This document shows positions 47,864 to 61,533 of a stretch of 64,000 bases of DNA, in pieces. The notes beneath the pieces are model-generated. The model searched no databases, had not been told where the DNA came from, and saw only the letters and a program-made list of their open reading frames with translations. The stretch is from Promerops cafer (taxonomy: Eukaryota; Chordata; Aves; Passeriformes; Nectariniidae): positions 577,873 through 641,872 of the forward strand of contig VZSE01008498.1 of NCBI GenBank assembly GCA_013398275.1, written 5' to 3'. The translations under genes were made by a program, and so were the position numbers. Numbering within the stretch: the first letter of the stretch is position 1; every line of letters begins with the position of its first letter.

Positions 47864-50800
47864 AAGGATTTTAGGAATAGAAGCACAGACCTGAGCAGTT
47901 AAGTTTATGTTGAGACATGGGTGGGTTAACTGTGAAAGCCTCTGAGCCTGCAACAGCCACCACTCACCATTTGATGCCAGTGTCTAAATGGGGCTCTAAC
48001 TTCAGGTTTCTCTTTCTGAAAACTGGCCTAAGTCTTCGGGAGTTTATGATTGTACTGCTAAGGACAAAACGTAGCACAACAGAGATAATGGTATTCACTG
48101 TCCTTTGGCAGATACTTTGTAATAGCAACATGTCAGGCTGAGCATCCTTCAGCTCCTGTGCATCTGTGTGTATCAAAAGATGATTTGATTGAAGGAGCTT
48201 CTACTTTCTCCCTCCCCTTCCTTGTACTTGCCTTATCTTTCCAGGAATCCCCACAGGTATTATGATTGCAGCTGCTGCTGTTTAGCTGCTATTGCTGCGC
48301 AGTTCTCATTCTTCTTTTCTACTGTAGAGATGGAGCAAGAAGACCTTGATAAGCTTAAAATTGCTTCTAGTCCACTGAAAGCTTGAGCCAAGAAGCTCAG
48401 AGACAATGTAGTATGACAACACCACTGCACACCATGCAGGGCATAGCTCAGTGACAATGCTGAATAAGCAGGAGAGAAGCCAGGAGTTGATGCATCTGGA
48501 TTTGGTGGCAGAGGCAGTAGCTGTTGTTGCTACACATGATTAGCAAGATGTGAAAATAGCCTCATCTGGAAACAGAGGGATTTCCAAAACTGGTGGGTCA
48601 TGTTCGTGCTAGAGCCAGTGATAGTGTAATACAGAGTGAAAGCAGCTGGCCTTTCCAAATTCTGTCATGAGCTGTAAATCACAATGTCCCTCTTCTCTTG
48701 TAAACAGACCTACTGTAACAGCTCATGTCTGTGAAACTTTAAATAGCCAGGGCTGAAATAACTCCTGTGTCACTCCAGGTTTGTGCTGATGCATAAAATT
48801 ACACTGGGATGGAAATACCATGGGGAACCAGACTGAAGCACAAATGGTTGTGACTTTTTCATGTTTGCCTAAAGCCAGGTGATAGCTGGTTCTCCAGAAA
48901 AGCAGAGTACAAGTGCCATGTTCTTCACCGGGCTTCCTGCAGTGGCCAGCTTTTATGGCCGGTGAGGACTACATTGAATGGTTGGTGTTGGTGGGTGGAT
49001 TAGATTTCCCAAAAGAAGGTCTGATGAAACCAAAACTGCAATCCCTCCCCATCCCTCCCACCAGCACAGTTCACAGAACTCAGGGTTTTGTGATTGTGAT
49101 TGGCAGCAGGTGTTACAGGCCCTCTGGAGTGGCTCAGAATTTGTCTGAGGACCTCTGCTGGCACAGGTATCCTCTTTCCCTTCCTAAAAAAATGGTGTCT
49201 TAGAATTGATTCCGATGTTTTAATCTTTAAAGCAGGAAGCGGTGAGAGCAATAAAATTTAATCAACAGAGCACTTGTTTTATCAAGTAAATGGATAATTG
49301 TGACATTTGACATTCTTATGAGGCTGTCTCTCGAACATTTGCCTAATTATCTCCCCCCTTTAAAGATTCTGTTCAGATTCCTGTTTAGCAGTTCACTGCA
49401 TAATCAGATTCAGCTTTTCTGAAACATTTTGTTGTTGTTTTGGTTATTGTTATAGAGTGCATTCTCTTGGAAATGTCAGGTATGTTGTCAAATATTGTAG
49501 TAATTTCAGTTTTCTTTGTGTCAGAGCCCTGAACTTTATTAAGAAAAGACATACTGTGGTAGGTCATTCCAGTAACTAGCTCCATCCTAAAGATCAATGG
49601 CATCACTCAGTTGAGATGTTGAGAGAATCTCTGTATAGTTAAAGGCACCCTCTTAAGATCCCTTTTAACTCTATTTTCTGTGTTCCTTGGATCACCCATT
49701 TAGAGCAAAGGTGTCTTTGCACTCCAGAAGCATGCTTTTGGCAATGCATCTGTGTCAGCTAGCTACAGTTGTCAGAGGTGAGGCTTTCATTAGGCTTCCT
49801 TCTATGTTAATGGAGAAAAAACCATCTCCATGAGGTAACTCATCCCCAGCATCTGCAATAACTAATCTTACGATGAGTGGAATTCCCCTCTGAAAACCCT
49901 GCTTCTCCCAGCTGATAGAGAAACTGTAGGAAATGGCCTAGACCAGACATTCAAGACCTATACAGCAAAAGTTAGGTAAAAAATTAGGTCTGCCTGGGCG
50001 AAGTGTCATTCTGTACCTGACAAGTCTGTGCAGGTTTCAAAAGGGACAGGACAACTGCATGGACTAAAAAATAAAAACACATCATCAATAGTTCAGGAAG
50101 CTGTATAGTGCTAATGATTTCCATCCACTTTTGAATGGTTTCTCTAAATGTTAACTCTGTTCTTGTTTTCTGCCTTAAACATCCAGTTCTGGCCCCTGTC
50201 AGAGAGAGAATTCCAGCAGGATGTCTGCCATCTGCTGCTAATACATTCCTGAGCTCCACCTACATGAACATTTCTTAGTGTTGTCTCAGGTGTAGTTCCA
50301 AGGGATAGATGTTGTGTGTGTTTGGAGAAATAGTACAAGGACTCTGTATGATCTGAGCTGCCTTCCTGCTTCAAATAGTCCACAGAGCATGTGCCAGCCC
50401 TCGGTGTGAAGTTGGCATTGAGTCCACAAAGTGAGCTGGTTTCCTGAATAGATGAGAAGGCAGGTGGCAAGCCAAAAAAAGCTAGTTTAAAAGCCTGTGA
50501 ATGGAGAATGAAAGGCACAGATGTGTAAAGGAATACTCATATTATAGCTCTAGACAGACATTAATGGGTGTGTGTCCTAACTATCATACCAAGGTTATAA
50601 GCCCCTGCTTACGTGCAAGACAGATCGAGTTTGTCTGGCTCAAACACTGGCAGTTCAAACTCTCTCTTAATTACAAGATTGATGTCTTTGCCTTTATCCA
50701 AAGAAATGAAAGAGTAGTTCATTCTCTCAAGTTCCGTTGTTTTTGTTCTCATTACCGTAAAGGTAAAGGTGCCAGATAGAGTTGGTCAGACATTTTTATA

Positions 50801-51407
50801 ATTAAAGCTTTAAAATTTAATAGTGGAGCGAATGTTTTACACTTTGGCACTTCTGGTTGCTCCATCAAATATTTTGTGTGATCTTCATAAGAGTGTGAAT
50901 ACAGTGGGGTGCTGAAATCCTTCAAATAATTTGTCCTTGGGATCTCCTTCTCTTGATCTCTGTTTTTGTTTTAAAAAATTGTTGTCCTATGGTGGAATGG
51001 TTTATGAAGTTTCAGCAGTGTCACCCAGCAGTGCAGAGAACAGTCCTGGGTCCTCCTCAGGATAAGGAGTCACGGGTGTATGTTAAGTGTGGCTGGCACT
51101 CCTCTGAATCTGCCAGCATGCCTGTCATTTGTCCCAAGGCCAGTGGAGAGTAAGGATGGCTCATTTAGCATATTGATGGCAGGACAACTGGAGCTTTTCA
51201 CTCATTCAGAACATGATTGTCCTTCTTGTACAGCTCACTAGTCTATCAGAGCAATTTCATGTTGAGGTTTCTCTCACAGCTTCCAATTTATTACACCAGG
51301 AAACATTTTGGTCCCGCTGGTTTTAGTGGGAAGAATCACAAAATTATTCCAAGTGAAGCTACAAACATCTCTCCTTTCACACCTCTCACCTGGTAGATGA
51401 TCTTGTC
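47864..51407. other. Unannotated DNA
   Basis: No recognised gene or interspersed repeat. A short GCT/GCA-rich tract lies at about 48267-48303. Open frames are all 124 codons or fewer and unrecognised. Confidence 0.5.
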
Positions 51408-51486
51408 CTTTCTCCTCTTCCTCCTCCTCCTCCTGCCTCCTTTTTGCACGCACTCATGTTTTCTTGCCGGTGTTTCATCTCCCCAG
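51408..51486 (+). other. Long polypyrimidine tract ending in CAG
   Basis: About 80 bases, strongly C/T-rich, with a run of TCC repeats (51415-51440) and ending in ctccccag. It can be read as a strong splice-acceptor tract on the plus strand. TGC motifs occur within it. It may instead be a simple TCC-type repeat. Confidence 0.5.
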
Positions 51487-51510
51487 CATTCCTCAGGTGC
51501 CTTACGTGCA
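51487..51510 (+). other. Candidate 24-nt microexon (weak)
   Basis: Twenty-four bases lie between the pyrimidine tract's CAG (51486) and the donor GCA|GTAAGT (51511). The length is a multiple of three and all three frames are open. The segment lies in a small CpG-retaining patch with seven CpGs in 51449-51564. Neuronal microexons regulated by SRRM4 have pyrimidine tracts and TGC motifs just upstream, as here, but that resemblance is an inference. An AG inside the segment (cctcag, 51496) is a competing acceptor. Confidence 0.17.
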
Positions 51511-53117
51511 GTAAGTGCCACCCGGTGGTGCTTTGTGTCGGAGGTGTCTGCTTGCTGCCCGGCGTGTCCTGGCAGGTGGAGCTCCTTCTTCAAAGGGAGC
51601 TGAGGAAGCACTGCTGTCCCTGCACATAGAGATCAGTAATTTCCTTACCACAGGAGCAGGGGCTTTAGTGCTCCTTCATTGCCTGCCTGCTGAGACCAAG
51701 AGTTCAGATTATTGTGTACTTTCAGGGAGATGTGGGAAGAACATAACAAGTTCCCTGTGCTTTGGAAGTTACTCCTTTTACAACTCTGATTCTTCCAGAA
51801 AGGCATGACTGTTTATATGAAGAGAATAAATAAATATGTGTTTGTTTTGAGAAACATGTTTGTTTTGAGAATACAACATCGTAGAATAGATTTAATTTCA
51901 TTGCAACATTATCAACATTGATAGCAAATGTCTTTAAGGCAGAACAGAAGGGTAATGTATTTTTTCTTTTTTCTTATAATCTGTGTGTTGTTTTTCCTTC
52001 AATTTGATCCTGCTGCTGCAGTCTGAGAACCTTTATGCAAAGCACAGAGACAACTTAGGCTCTCATCAGATTACTCATTGCCTTGCAAAACTGGATTTTA
52101 ATGGGTACTTGATGTCATGTTGGAAAAATATTCTTTTGGGCTGCTCCATGACTACATTATTTTGATATGCAGACCCTTGAAAAAAATGTGCTTGCATGCT
52201 GATGGGATCAAAAACTGGATCTCGCTTTTAAAGGATCTATGAATCTTTTAAGAATGCTCCACTGAAAGCATTGATTATGTTTATATGTCCAGCAAAATTA
52301 GCATAATGTTTTAACCAAATGAGAAATCTCTCTTTAGCTGCCCTTTTCTTGAAATAGCACCAGTAACACATGATACTTTTGGTGAGTGTGTTTCTGTTCT
52401 GTTCCACCTAAGCAGTGAAATGGAATAGAAAGGAAAATCCTCAGGAGTAAATACCAAAAAATCCACTTGGCTTTTATGGCTGTGCTACCAAGCAGTGAAG
52501 TGGCACAGCATGAACACTCTTACCAGGATGTATCATGTACACTAAGGGCACTTCTGCAAGAGTGCAGGAATTCACAACACCTCTCTGTTTTGCTAAAAGC
52601 CTTCATGAAAACAAATTTTTTGTGCTTACCTGTGGCATTTTTGCAGTTTTTCAGAAGAGTATTCATATTTATCCTAAACTCTTGGGAGGAAATTCAGCTC
52701 CATTCATGAGCCAGGAAAAGGTATATGCGACCATTATCTCTCACTTATAGCCTTGTTTTGAAGGCTTAAGTGCAATTTTCTACACAGAGATGAATTTCAT
52801 TCTCCAGTAGTTCTAAGGATACTGTTAAAATTTGCTATATGTCACACTAAAAGGACAGCTCATCTTATGGTCCCCGTCCTTAACCTTTTTTTACACATAC
52901 ACAACCTATAAAATATCTTTATTGCATCCTGCCTGCTTCCTACATTCATTCCTTCAATAATAAATAGGTTGTATTTGGTTGGTCAGAACAATATCTGAAT
53001 TTGAGATTAATTTGGCAAATTCTGTTGGCTGCAACAACAACAAGAAGTCTAAAAAAGAGATGGAAATGTTGACAAGAATAGTTCTAATATTTTCCAAACA
53101 TGAGTATTTTCAGGATT
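51511..53117. other. Unannotated DNA with a short tandem duplication
   Basis: A 15-bp segment, tgtttgttttgagaa, occurs at 51839-51853 and again at 51857-51871 (18-bp period). Nothing else recognised. Confidence 0.55.
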
Positions 53118-53186
53118 AGAATCACAGAATCAGAGAATCATTAAGACTGGAAAAAACCTCCAAGATCATCAAGCCCAACCATTAAT
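53118..53186 (-). mobile_element. CR1 LINE fragment, 3' end
   Basis: The segment begins with agaatcacagaatcagagaatc, the complement of the ATTCTGTG-type octamer repeats that end avian CR1 elements. It continues with the complement of the adjacent 3' UTR (ggaaaaaacctccaagatcatcaag...). The octamers lie at the left, so the element reads on the minus strand. Only about 70 bp is recognisable; beyond it the similarity is lost, the usual severe 5' truncation of CR1. Confidence 0.75.
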
Positions 53187-56100
53187 CAGAGATTTCATCC
53201 AGAAGGGAACTTACAACAATAAAGAAAGGGAAGGCATCATCCCATTCTCCATTAATAGCCCAAAATCCAGTGGTTCTAGCTTGGACTTTGTATGAGGAAG
53301 TATTAAATCTAGGCTCAACCCAAATTACAACAGTGATTCTCACATCTTGGAACAGCACTTGTTATCCATCTCTAGGATGGTGTGTATTGACTCTTCCCGA
53401 CATAATATTTTTAATGTGCATAATACAGAAACATTTATTGCAGCAGATGAGACAGGTCAGATAGCTTCTCTTACAAAAAGGCCTGAAGCCATCCAGAGTG
53501 ATTCTCACTGCCCCTGTCTGGTCAAGCAAATATTTGGATATGGTCTATGCTAAAGATAATATTCAAATTGAAAACAAATAGGTTAGTGTTAAAATATTTT
53601 TCCTTTTCCTGGTTTGGTGACTGAACCAGAAAAATTGGATTTTCTTTTAGTTTTATTCATGACTGGGAAAAGCCTCAAAAGAATATGCTTTTAGTAATGT
53701 ACATACTAATTATTATGTGCACTGTTAGGTGTTAGAGCAGGAAGCTTTAAGCAGGTTAAACAGCATAGACTGTATTGTGCAAACATGGCTGTTGCAGTTG
53801 CAAACTCCCACCAAAGGTAAAACTGATGTAAAATCTTGTAGATGTTTTATTAACAAGATATAGCTCAATCACCTTAATGAATTGCAGGGGTAACCTGGCC
53901 TGTAAAAATTTCCTGTGAATCCTTTCCCAGTTTCCAGGGACCTGAATGCTGGAAACATTCCAATAAGTCAGCCTGTTAAAATGCTTAAGCTGACTAAGTA
54001 CGAACAGACCTCAACTCAAGAGTCAGTGAAAATTGTGTTACTAAAACAACAGGCTGGAGGGAGGACCATTAATATGTAAATAACTGGTCATTCTCTGTTG
54101 AGCTGTAGCCCCTTTTCTGGTTTGTCAAGGATAAGATTGAATTTAGTGGCCAAGAAATGGAACTGGTGATGACAACTATTGAAAAACAGCATTGCTGTTT
54201 CCTTTGTAACAATCCTGCTAGGCGGTAATGTTTTTCAGGCTCCCAAGAAGTATTCCTCTTAATATAGAACTTATTTTTGGTGCAGAATCAATATTTTTCA
54301 TCTTGTGGCTGTAGAAGTCTGCTGAAGTAGGACAAGTTACATGGCTTTTGCACTTTTTTGATGCTGGAGGAATGTATCCTGGAAGATCCTCAAAAGTGTG
54401 CTCCTTAATATAGGCTAAATTTCCCTCTACCTCTGGCATTTACAACACTATATCCAGCCATTTTATTATGTTTGAAATTAAACTTCTTCTATCGTTTTGG
54501 TAGCATGACCCAGTTCTCTTATAAGATTTCCCCACATACAAGGTATCCTCTTATTAACAGATGTATCAACTATCTTATACCAGCTTCTCCTTCCCTGCCT
54601 GTCACCCTCAGGAAACAACACTAAGGGCTTCTGCTTGAATTGTTGCCATTTCCATTGGGTTGCTAAGCACATTTTACATGTAGGCTGTCATTTTTTCTTT
54701 TGCTTGCTTTTTCCCTCCTTTCTTTCCCCCCCTCCTTTGTCTACAAGTCCATTTGTAATATATTTGTGGAGTTGCCCTTCAGCTTCATTAAAGCATTGAT
54801 TTTTTTTTTTTTGTTAATTTATCTAATTTCCAGTCAAATGAGGACATGGTACTTGTAAATCATTTAGTTCCTCATTAATCTCTTCCAGTGCTGGTTCAAT
54901 TTTTCAGCTGTCTTCCAATTTACTATCTCTAGCGAAAAATATCCACTGTTCCCATCACTTGTCACAAGTAATGTCACGGTTGCTGTGGATCCATTGGCCT
55001 GAATAATCAACATGATTTTTTTTATTAGAAATCAAAATATTTGCTGCTGCTGTAGAAAGCTGAATCTTTAATCCCATGCAAGGAAGTTCGCTAAACAAAA
55101 TGCAATAAACAGAAGATCTAAAGCTTGCCCTGTTACTTTGTGCCAAGTCCTATTCATTAGTTTTTCTTTAACAATAGCTGTAGAATTTTAAGATGCCGCT
55201 GAGAACAGCAGAAACCCCGAGAACTGCATCCTTATGCCTTGATACCTCACTGGCAGAAACCCTGTTGAGGAGTGAGGAATAAGGACTTCAGCATTCACTT
55301 GAGAGTAGCAAGTATCAGCTTAGTCAGAACCCACAGATAAAGAATTCTCTGCTCCTATCCTCGACCATAAAACACTGGTATCACATCAGGCTTACAAGCT
55401 GCTTATAGGTAGATTGGCAGGACAGGCAGGGTGCCTGCTCATACAGAAAACTGGCAAGAAAATAATTTTCTTCTGAAATGGAACAGTGCTTTTAAGGGCA
55501 ATAGGTGATACTCCCCGTTTCCTGGTCAGCACCAAATGCTGCCCTAGCAGACTAAGAAAGAGAATTAGACTGAATTCCCTAGTGAAGGAAAGGGCTGTCA
55601 TTGCCCATAACTATTACATCAATTTTATTGTTGAGGCGGAATAGGCCTCACCTCTAATGCTCCCTGGCCAAATCTATCCTTCAGCTGTATAAGACTTGAC
55701 TTGTGTCCCCTAACACTGCTCTGGATCCTATGACAGCTTTGCCAAGTGGCTTTCCCTGCATTTCAGATATTTGCAGTGTATTTTGGTGTGAGCATATACA
55801 TACTTTGTGATCTTCAAGACATTAATCTCAACCACTGTAATCTTATTTTGAAAAGAGGCAGGTTTCACCAGTAGTCTTGATGTCACTCATCCTGACTTCA
55901 TCCATAGTCTTTGTGCAACAGTCACTGAAAACAATTTCAATGCCATGGTTATTTTAGTTGCCATCCAGTGACTTTTCTTCCTCTGGCTGTAATGGGATTT
56001 AAGGAGCATTTTATGTTCTCTGTCATGTATGGGGTAATTGCTTGGACAATAGAATGATAAGCATCTTCAACTTACTATAGATAGAGATGCCAGACTGATG

Positions 56101-59100
56101 GGAAGAATTAAAATATGTGGGCATTTTGTATTTGAGACATCAAATAAAAAGCACTGTCTTTTCAAGAACAGAAATCCTGCACAGGGAAAATCAGGCCAGA
56201 GTGTTTCTTCATGTGGCAAAAAATATCAGAGGAGGTGGAAGAAATTGGTGTAGTTTTGTTTGTAAAGTGTGTTCTTGTTAAATTGCTGCTCGTTGCTGAT
56301 CTGTCTAATCCTTTTAATGAGGCTAGGTAAGCAAAACGGAGGCAGTAATGATGCTGATGACTCAGAGATTTCTCCGTGTGGAAGAAAACAAGCAGAAGAT
56401 GATTGTCGAAACAGAACAGCACAGTGACTCTCCAGGTGTCCTTTGCACTTGTAAAATGGTTGCTGGATGGCAAACTAGACAAGATCAGAGGCTCCCAGTG
56501 TCCCTGGGTACAAGTGCTAGAATACAAATTCGAACGTTGCGGAAGTGTGAGATTTGCTGTGTTTCAGCCACCCTTCAGCTTGCAGGATGCATTTTTTCTG
56601 AAGCCTAGATTTGTGTTGGTCCTTTATGTTTGAAGAAAGAGACATCTGCAAAACAGCTCAGAGGCAATAACCAGCCCACAAAGACACTAGGGCACTTTGT
56701 TCTGCTCTGATGTGTAGAATTTAACCCATCTTTCTCACTGAAACTGCCCTTATCTGCAGATAAAGGATGATAACTTCTTTTACACTCCTTCATTTTTTTT
56801 TTTTTTTTTTTTAAATAATGAAAGATTTAAGGTGTATGCTTTGTATTAAATGATTCCCTCATGTGAAGTTCTGGCACATCATCCCTTCACCAATATTGAC
56901 TGTTTATTGTAACTTTTCTTTGCAAGATTTGTAATCACTCCATTGACCTGAGACTGCAAACTCCATGGAGAGAATCCTGACCACTAGGTGACAGAGTTAA
57001 TTTACTTTCCTTCACTCAACGAGCTTTTAATTTCTCATGCAAATTGAAGCTAACACAGCCAGAGAGATTGTCAGGACTTCTGCCCCATAAAACAGGCAAG
57101 CACTTGTGGTAAGAGAAGCTTTTTGAGGGGCCAGTTGAATCCCATTGGGCAGAAGATGGCTGCAAATGTATGTTTTCATTTGCTGAATTTCCCACTGGAT
57201 TGTGGCACAAAAGGGGGAGCAGTGGTTTGTCTGCTAGCTGTGCTTCTGAAGGCAGCAATAACACTCCTCCTTTAGTCATGCTGATAGTCCACCAGCTGGA
57301 TCACCCCTCGGATGGAACAACTGGTGGAACCTGGCAGGGCTTGGCACTCAGCTGCCAAGCGATGTTAAGTATCTGTGTGCATGGCCAGAAGTATTCCAGA
57401 GACTCAGGGAACACTCACATTTACGCTCCAGTCCCTTGAGGGAATTCAGGGTTTATATGCCAAGAGGGGAAGGAGACAGCCAGCAGTTTTACGTATCCAA
57501 GCTTCAGGGCAGGGAGGTAAATACAGAGAGAAGTGAAATGTATATGGCCCAGCCCTTCTGTGCATCTGGTACTTAGTATCTATTTCACTTGAACAACATG
57601 GCCTTCTGCCATTGCAGCCTTGTGCCAGGAAAACCACAGTAATATATGTTTGGTGCCAGCTGTACAAGTTACACAAAGAAAACTAGTTAGAAGAAAGTTT
57701 AGAAAGTTTAGAAGATCTGAATGATTTCTGCAGGGGATTATTTTTTTCACCTGCAAGGCTTAATTAGTAGGATTCCAGATTGTAACTGTGCAGTGCTTGA
57801 AAACATGTTGGATTGCATTCAGACAGGTGGTTTCTTTTTTTATGGGATGCAAGTTTTGATGATATACTGAAGTTGTTGAAATATCCAGCAGCATTTCCTC
57901 AGACAGCTCCAGCTCATGCACAGTGCTTTGGATATTGGAACCCATTTCTTTGCAGGCCAGAAATTTTAACATTTGACTTGTTTTTCTTCACACAGTTCTT
58001 ACATCAGTTTTATTTTTGAATTTGTCACTCTAGAAATCTACGTGACCTTTACCGTAATCGTGAATAGTTGTAGCAGGGTCAGTGCAATGCATACTCAAAT
58101 GTGCAAGGTAGGGGAGAATGTCAGAGGCAGCACTGAACATCCCCCGTGCTTTGTCTGGGGACCTGTTACCCTGCTATGCACAAGAAACAGAACAGACCAC
58201 AGTGCATTTCACAGTGCAGAAGGCTAACTGAGCACTGCCTAGTATTTTTCACTTTCTATCCATACACTATAAGGCAAAAATGTTGTATACATATTTCTAG
58301 CAACTGTGAGTTTTTACACATTGGTAAATACCATAATTCTCTCCTGCTTGTCAAGATGTGCTACTTTTGAGTGTGGGGCTTCAAAGGAGGCCATTTAGAA
58401 ACATGATTTACTAATCTGGATTGGTGCTTATGTGCCCCCCTAAAAGCGAGTCACTGAGACTGCAATTTTGAAATCCTGCTAAAAAAAGCAGTATCTCTCT
58501 CTTGACATGTCTGTGCACTAACTGCTGCAAAACAGTTAAATCAAGGGAATATTTATAGCACCAGTGGGAGAATAAAGTTGGCCCCTTAACTGTGGCAGAG
58601 CCCATTTCAGTCCTGTCAGCTGTCTGTGTTCTTAGCTGAACATCAGAAAGCAACTTCCATTCAATGGTGGCTTCATGCTGCTCTCTGCTGCAAGCTGAAG
58701 CTTCACTCAATGTTAGTGTGAGTCTCTTATTAGACCCTTCTGTCTGTCCTGGCTGCAGCTTCCTGCTTTTGATCCCTGGTCTCTTGAATCTAACATCCAC
58801 TTGTCCTCTTGATTGTGTAATGCTTGATGGAAGTTTTCCAGTCCATCTGTGTGTAGGAGATTTTAAGTATATGCTAATTTAATTGTAAATTATTGACAAG
58901 ATGAATACGGAAAGATCTGTTTGTATGCTTTTGATACTGCAGAAATCTGATCAGATATTTTCCATCAAGGAAGCCTCTTGTCTTGGTTTCCCCTCTTTGT
59001 ATGCTTCGTTGAGACTATCTCCTGCTTGGCAAGTGGTCTGAGAAACAGAGAACTAGCCCCCACAATATCCATAGCTGCATATACATGAGGGGCACAGTTA

Positions 59101-59399
59101 AGTTTAGGCAGCTCAGGCAGACTGATTATGTTGGTGTTTGCACTTTTAGCTCTTCAGTGACAATCATAAATTCCTTTCCTGCAGTTTAGGATAGGGAGGC
59201 TTAGTGAATGTGTTGTGAGACATGCTCAAAAGAGCCCAAAGAACAGTTTTTATGCCAGTTGGATATGATTAATTAAAACCACAAGTGAATTTCCTTAGCT
59301 AAACCCAGCAGCAATCCTTCTTTGACCTTTCAGTTATTGTGGGTTGTTATTAGGATTTTTTTTTAGGATGTTATTAGGATGATTGTCACTACAATTAAG
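53187..59399. other. Long unannotated stretch
   Basis: About 6.2 kb without recognised genes. Homopolymer runs are T13 (54800-54812) and T20 (56793-56812). A small duplicated gttattaggat lies at 59346-59380. The T20 run is not preceded on the minus strand by a recognisable processed transcript. Confidence 0.55.
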
Positions 59400-60560
59400 G
59401 GCCCCAAGCTTTTTTCCTCCTGAAAGGATAACATGTTCTTTCTATTTTAGATTAACGAAATCACAGACCTGTCAAATCTCGCAATTGCTCAAAGGCTCCT
59501 GCCTGCTCCTGCCGTGGCACTGCATCTCATTTTTCTCACCTGACTGTCCTTTGCCTTAGCCATCCACTAGAAACACCCTGTCCTTTCTCCTGCTTTGTGG
59601 AGGCTGGTGATGGAGGATGTGCACGACCACTGTGACCTGCATTGTGCCTGTTGTGGCACCTGATGTGTGGGTTGGTAGAGAGGCAAGGCCACAGTACTAC
59701 ATGGACCACAGATATTCCCTCTCATGAGATCCAGTATTCAGGAGCCTTTTGCCAGGGTCTTTCCCTAATCTCCTTTGTACAGATCCCTGCTAATTATCTC
59801 TGTCATAGAGAATATAGTTTGTATTTCCATCCTGCAAATTGATCTTGTACAGACTTCTCTAACATACCAAAGTTCAAAAAGTATTTTTTGTCAGGTCCAG
59901 AGACTGTAGCGCTGAGGCCCTGGGTTCCTACAGTTAGCTGCCGGAAATTAAATCCAGCCTCTTTGATTCATGACCATGTCTCTTTCCTATTATACCTGAG
60001 CACTGATACCCTAAACACTGAATTCTGGAAATTTGATTCTGAGCTTCATGGTCTTGGCCTCTCCATCTGTGTGCACATACCCAATGTCCTTATATGCTCT
60101 GAACTGGTATCTCTGTTTAGGGATTGCTGTCTAATATTTCTGGGACTTGGAATTTGCTCTTTTAGATTCTTGGCAGAGAGACCCGAAGCTGTCCCTCTGC
60201 TTTATTATTTTGGCCTTTAGCCTTTGTAGGGGTATGTTCTTCTTTCCTGAGACTTGCCTTTAGCTCAGCAACCTGTGAGAACTCTGTGATTTTCTCATCT
60301 TTTGTCCCCTAGTTTTGCAGGGACTTTGACCTAGTTGTGATCTGCACAGGTCACTGATATTGCAAGGAATGAGATCTTTGTGAAAGTTTGGTCTTGATGT
60401 TCTTTTTTTTCCATTTCCTTTCCCAAGTACTCAGCATCTTCCTTCTTCTCTTGGCCTCAGTTTAATATCTCATGCAACTTCACACTTTGCCAACTTCACC
60501 AGCATTTTATCTACTTGTTGATGTTGAAACAATTCAAAATGTCTTGCAGGTCCTTGATTC
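59400..60560. other. Pyrimidine-rich stretch on the plus strand
   Basis: The two lines counted (59941-60000 and 60061-60120) each have 22 purines in 60 bases. This explains the 110-codon plus-strand frame at 59888-60220, which I do not recognise. It is the mirror image of the purine-rich island at 20.1-21.0 kb. Confidence 0.45.
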
Positions 60561-61533
60561 AGTTGTAACATTATGAAAATATCCATATGGAGAACATGTC
60601 CTGAAGAGGAATCAAAACAAGGTAGTGAGATACAGTCTTATTACAGTTTTTAAAACCACTATATATTCACATCCATTGCACTTGGGCATAGACTTCTGGA
60701 GCTGAAATTGTCCTTGTTGGAGTAAGCATTGTGGAATAAATTCACATGAGATCATTAATGATTCCAAAATACAACAGCTATTTTTATTTCTCTTCCTCCT
60801 GAAAAAAAAAAAAAAAAGTGATTTGGTGACTAAACCTTGATGATCTGAACTCTTCCAATGAAAGTTTTACAGATTTTCTGAGTGGTGTCGTATGATTTCT
60901 ATTGTTGGAAAAATGTTCTAGTTTTATCGCACCTAAATATATACCTGTTCTATTTCAGAGAACTTTTTTTAAAAATAGCCCCTCTTGGCCACATGTCAAT
61001 GATCAAAATTGCTTCAGTCTCACTGAGGAGACTCAGTGAGCTCCAAGTGAGATCAGAGCCCTTCGTCTGGTAGATAAGCACACTGTAAGAGTGCTGCAAA
61101 GCCTAAGATGCATCTGAGGTCAGCTTCCCTCTCTGACCGTCATTGGATTCAACACCAACAAATGTAGAGGCCTTCCCAGGTGGCAATTTGTTCAGCAATT
61201 TGGCCTTGAGATGGGCCTCTGCTGCACAGTACTGTGAATATTGTGTAGGGGCAGTGTCTCTAAAGCTAGACAAAGCTGGGGCCAGGTAGTGTAGCTTAGC
61301 TCATTTTCACATGGCTAAATTCTCTCTCCATCTTCGAACGTGATGACTGAGCCGAAAGGGCTTGGTAAGAACATGCTGACAGTAAGAACTGTTCCATCCC
61401 AAAATGGAGCCCAGGTAGGATGTGGGAGAGGAGGAGCCTGGATGGGTGAGAACTGGGCTGGGAGTGTGCTAACACCTAAATGGCATCGATGATCACAGGC
61501 CAGAGCTCAGGCCAGTACACAGGTCTGCTTATT
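60561..61533. other. Unannotated DNA with an A16 run
   Basis: A run of 16 A lies at 60802-60817. The nearest AATAAA is about 60 bases upstream and no transcript-like body was recognised, so I do not call a processed pseudogene. The part from 61250 to 61530 is more GC-rich than its surroundings but unidentified. Confidence 0.5.

Noticed and set aside
56793..56812. T20 run as a minus-strand poly(A) tail
   Set aside because: No polyadenylation signal at the expected distance on the minus strand and no transcript-like body.
60802..60817. A16 run as the tail of a processed pseudogene
   Set aside because: The nearest AATAAA is too far upstream, and the preceding sequence contains no recognisable coding or transcript remnant.
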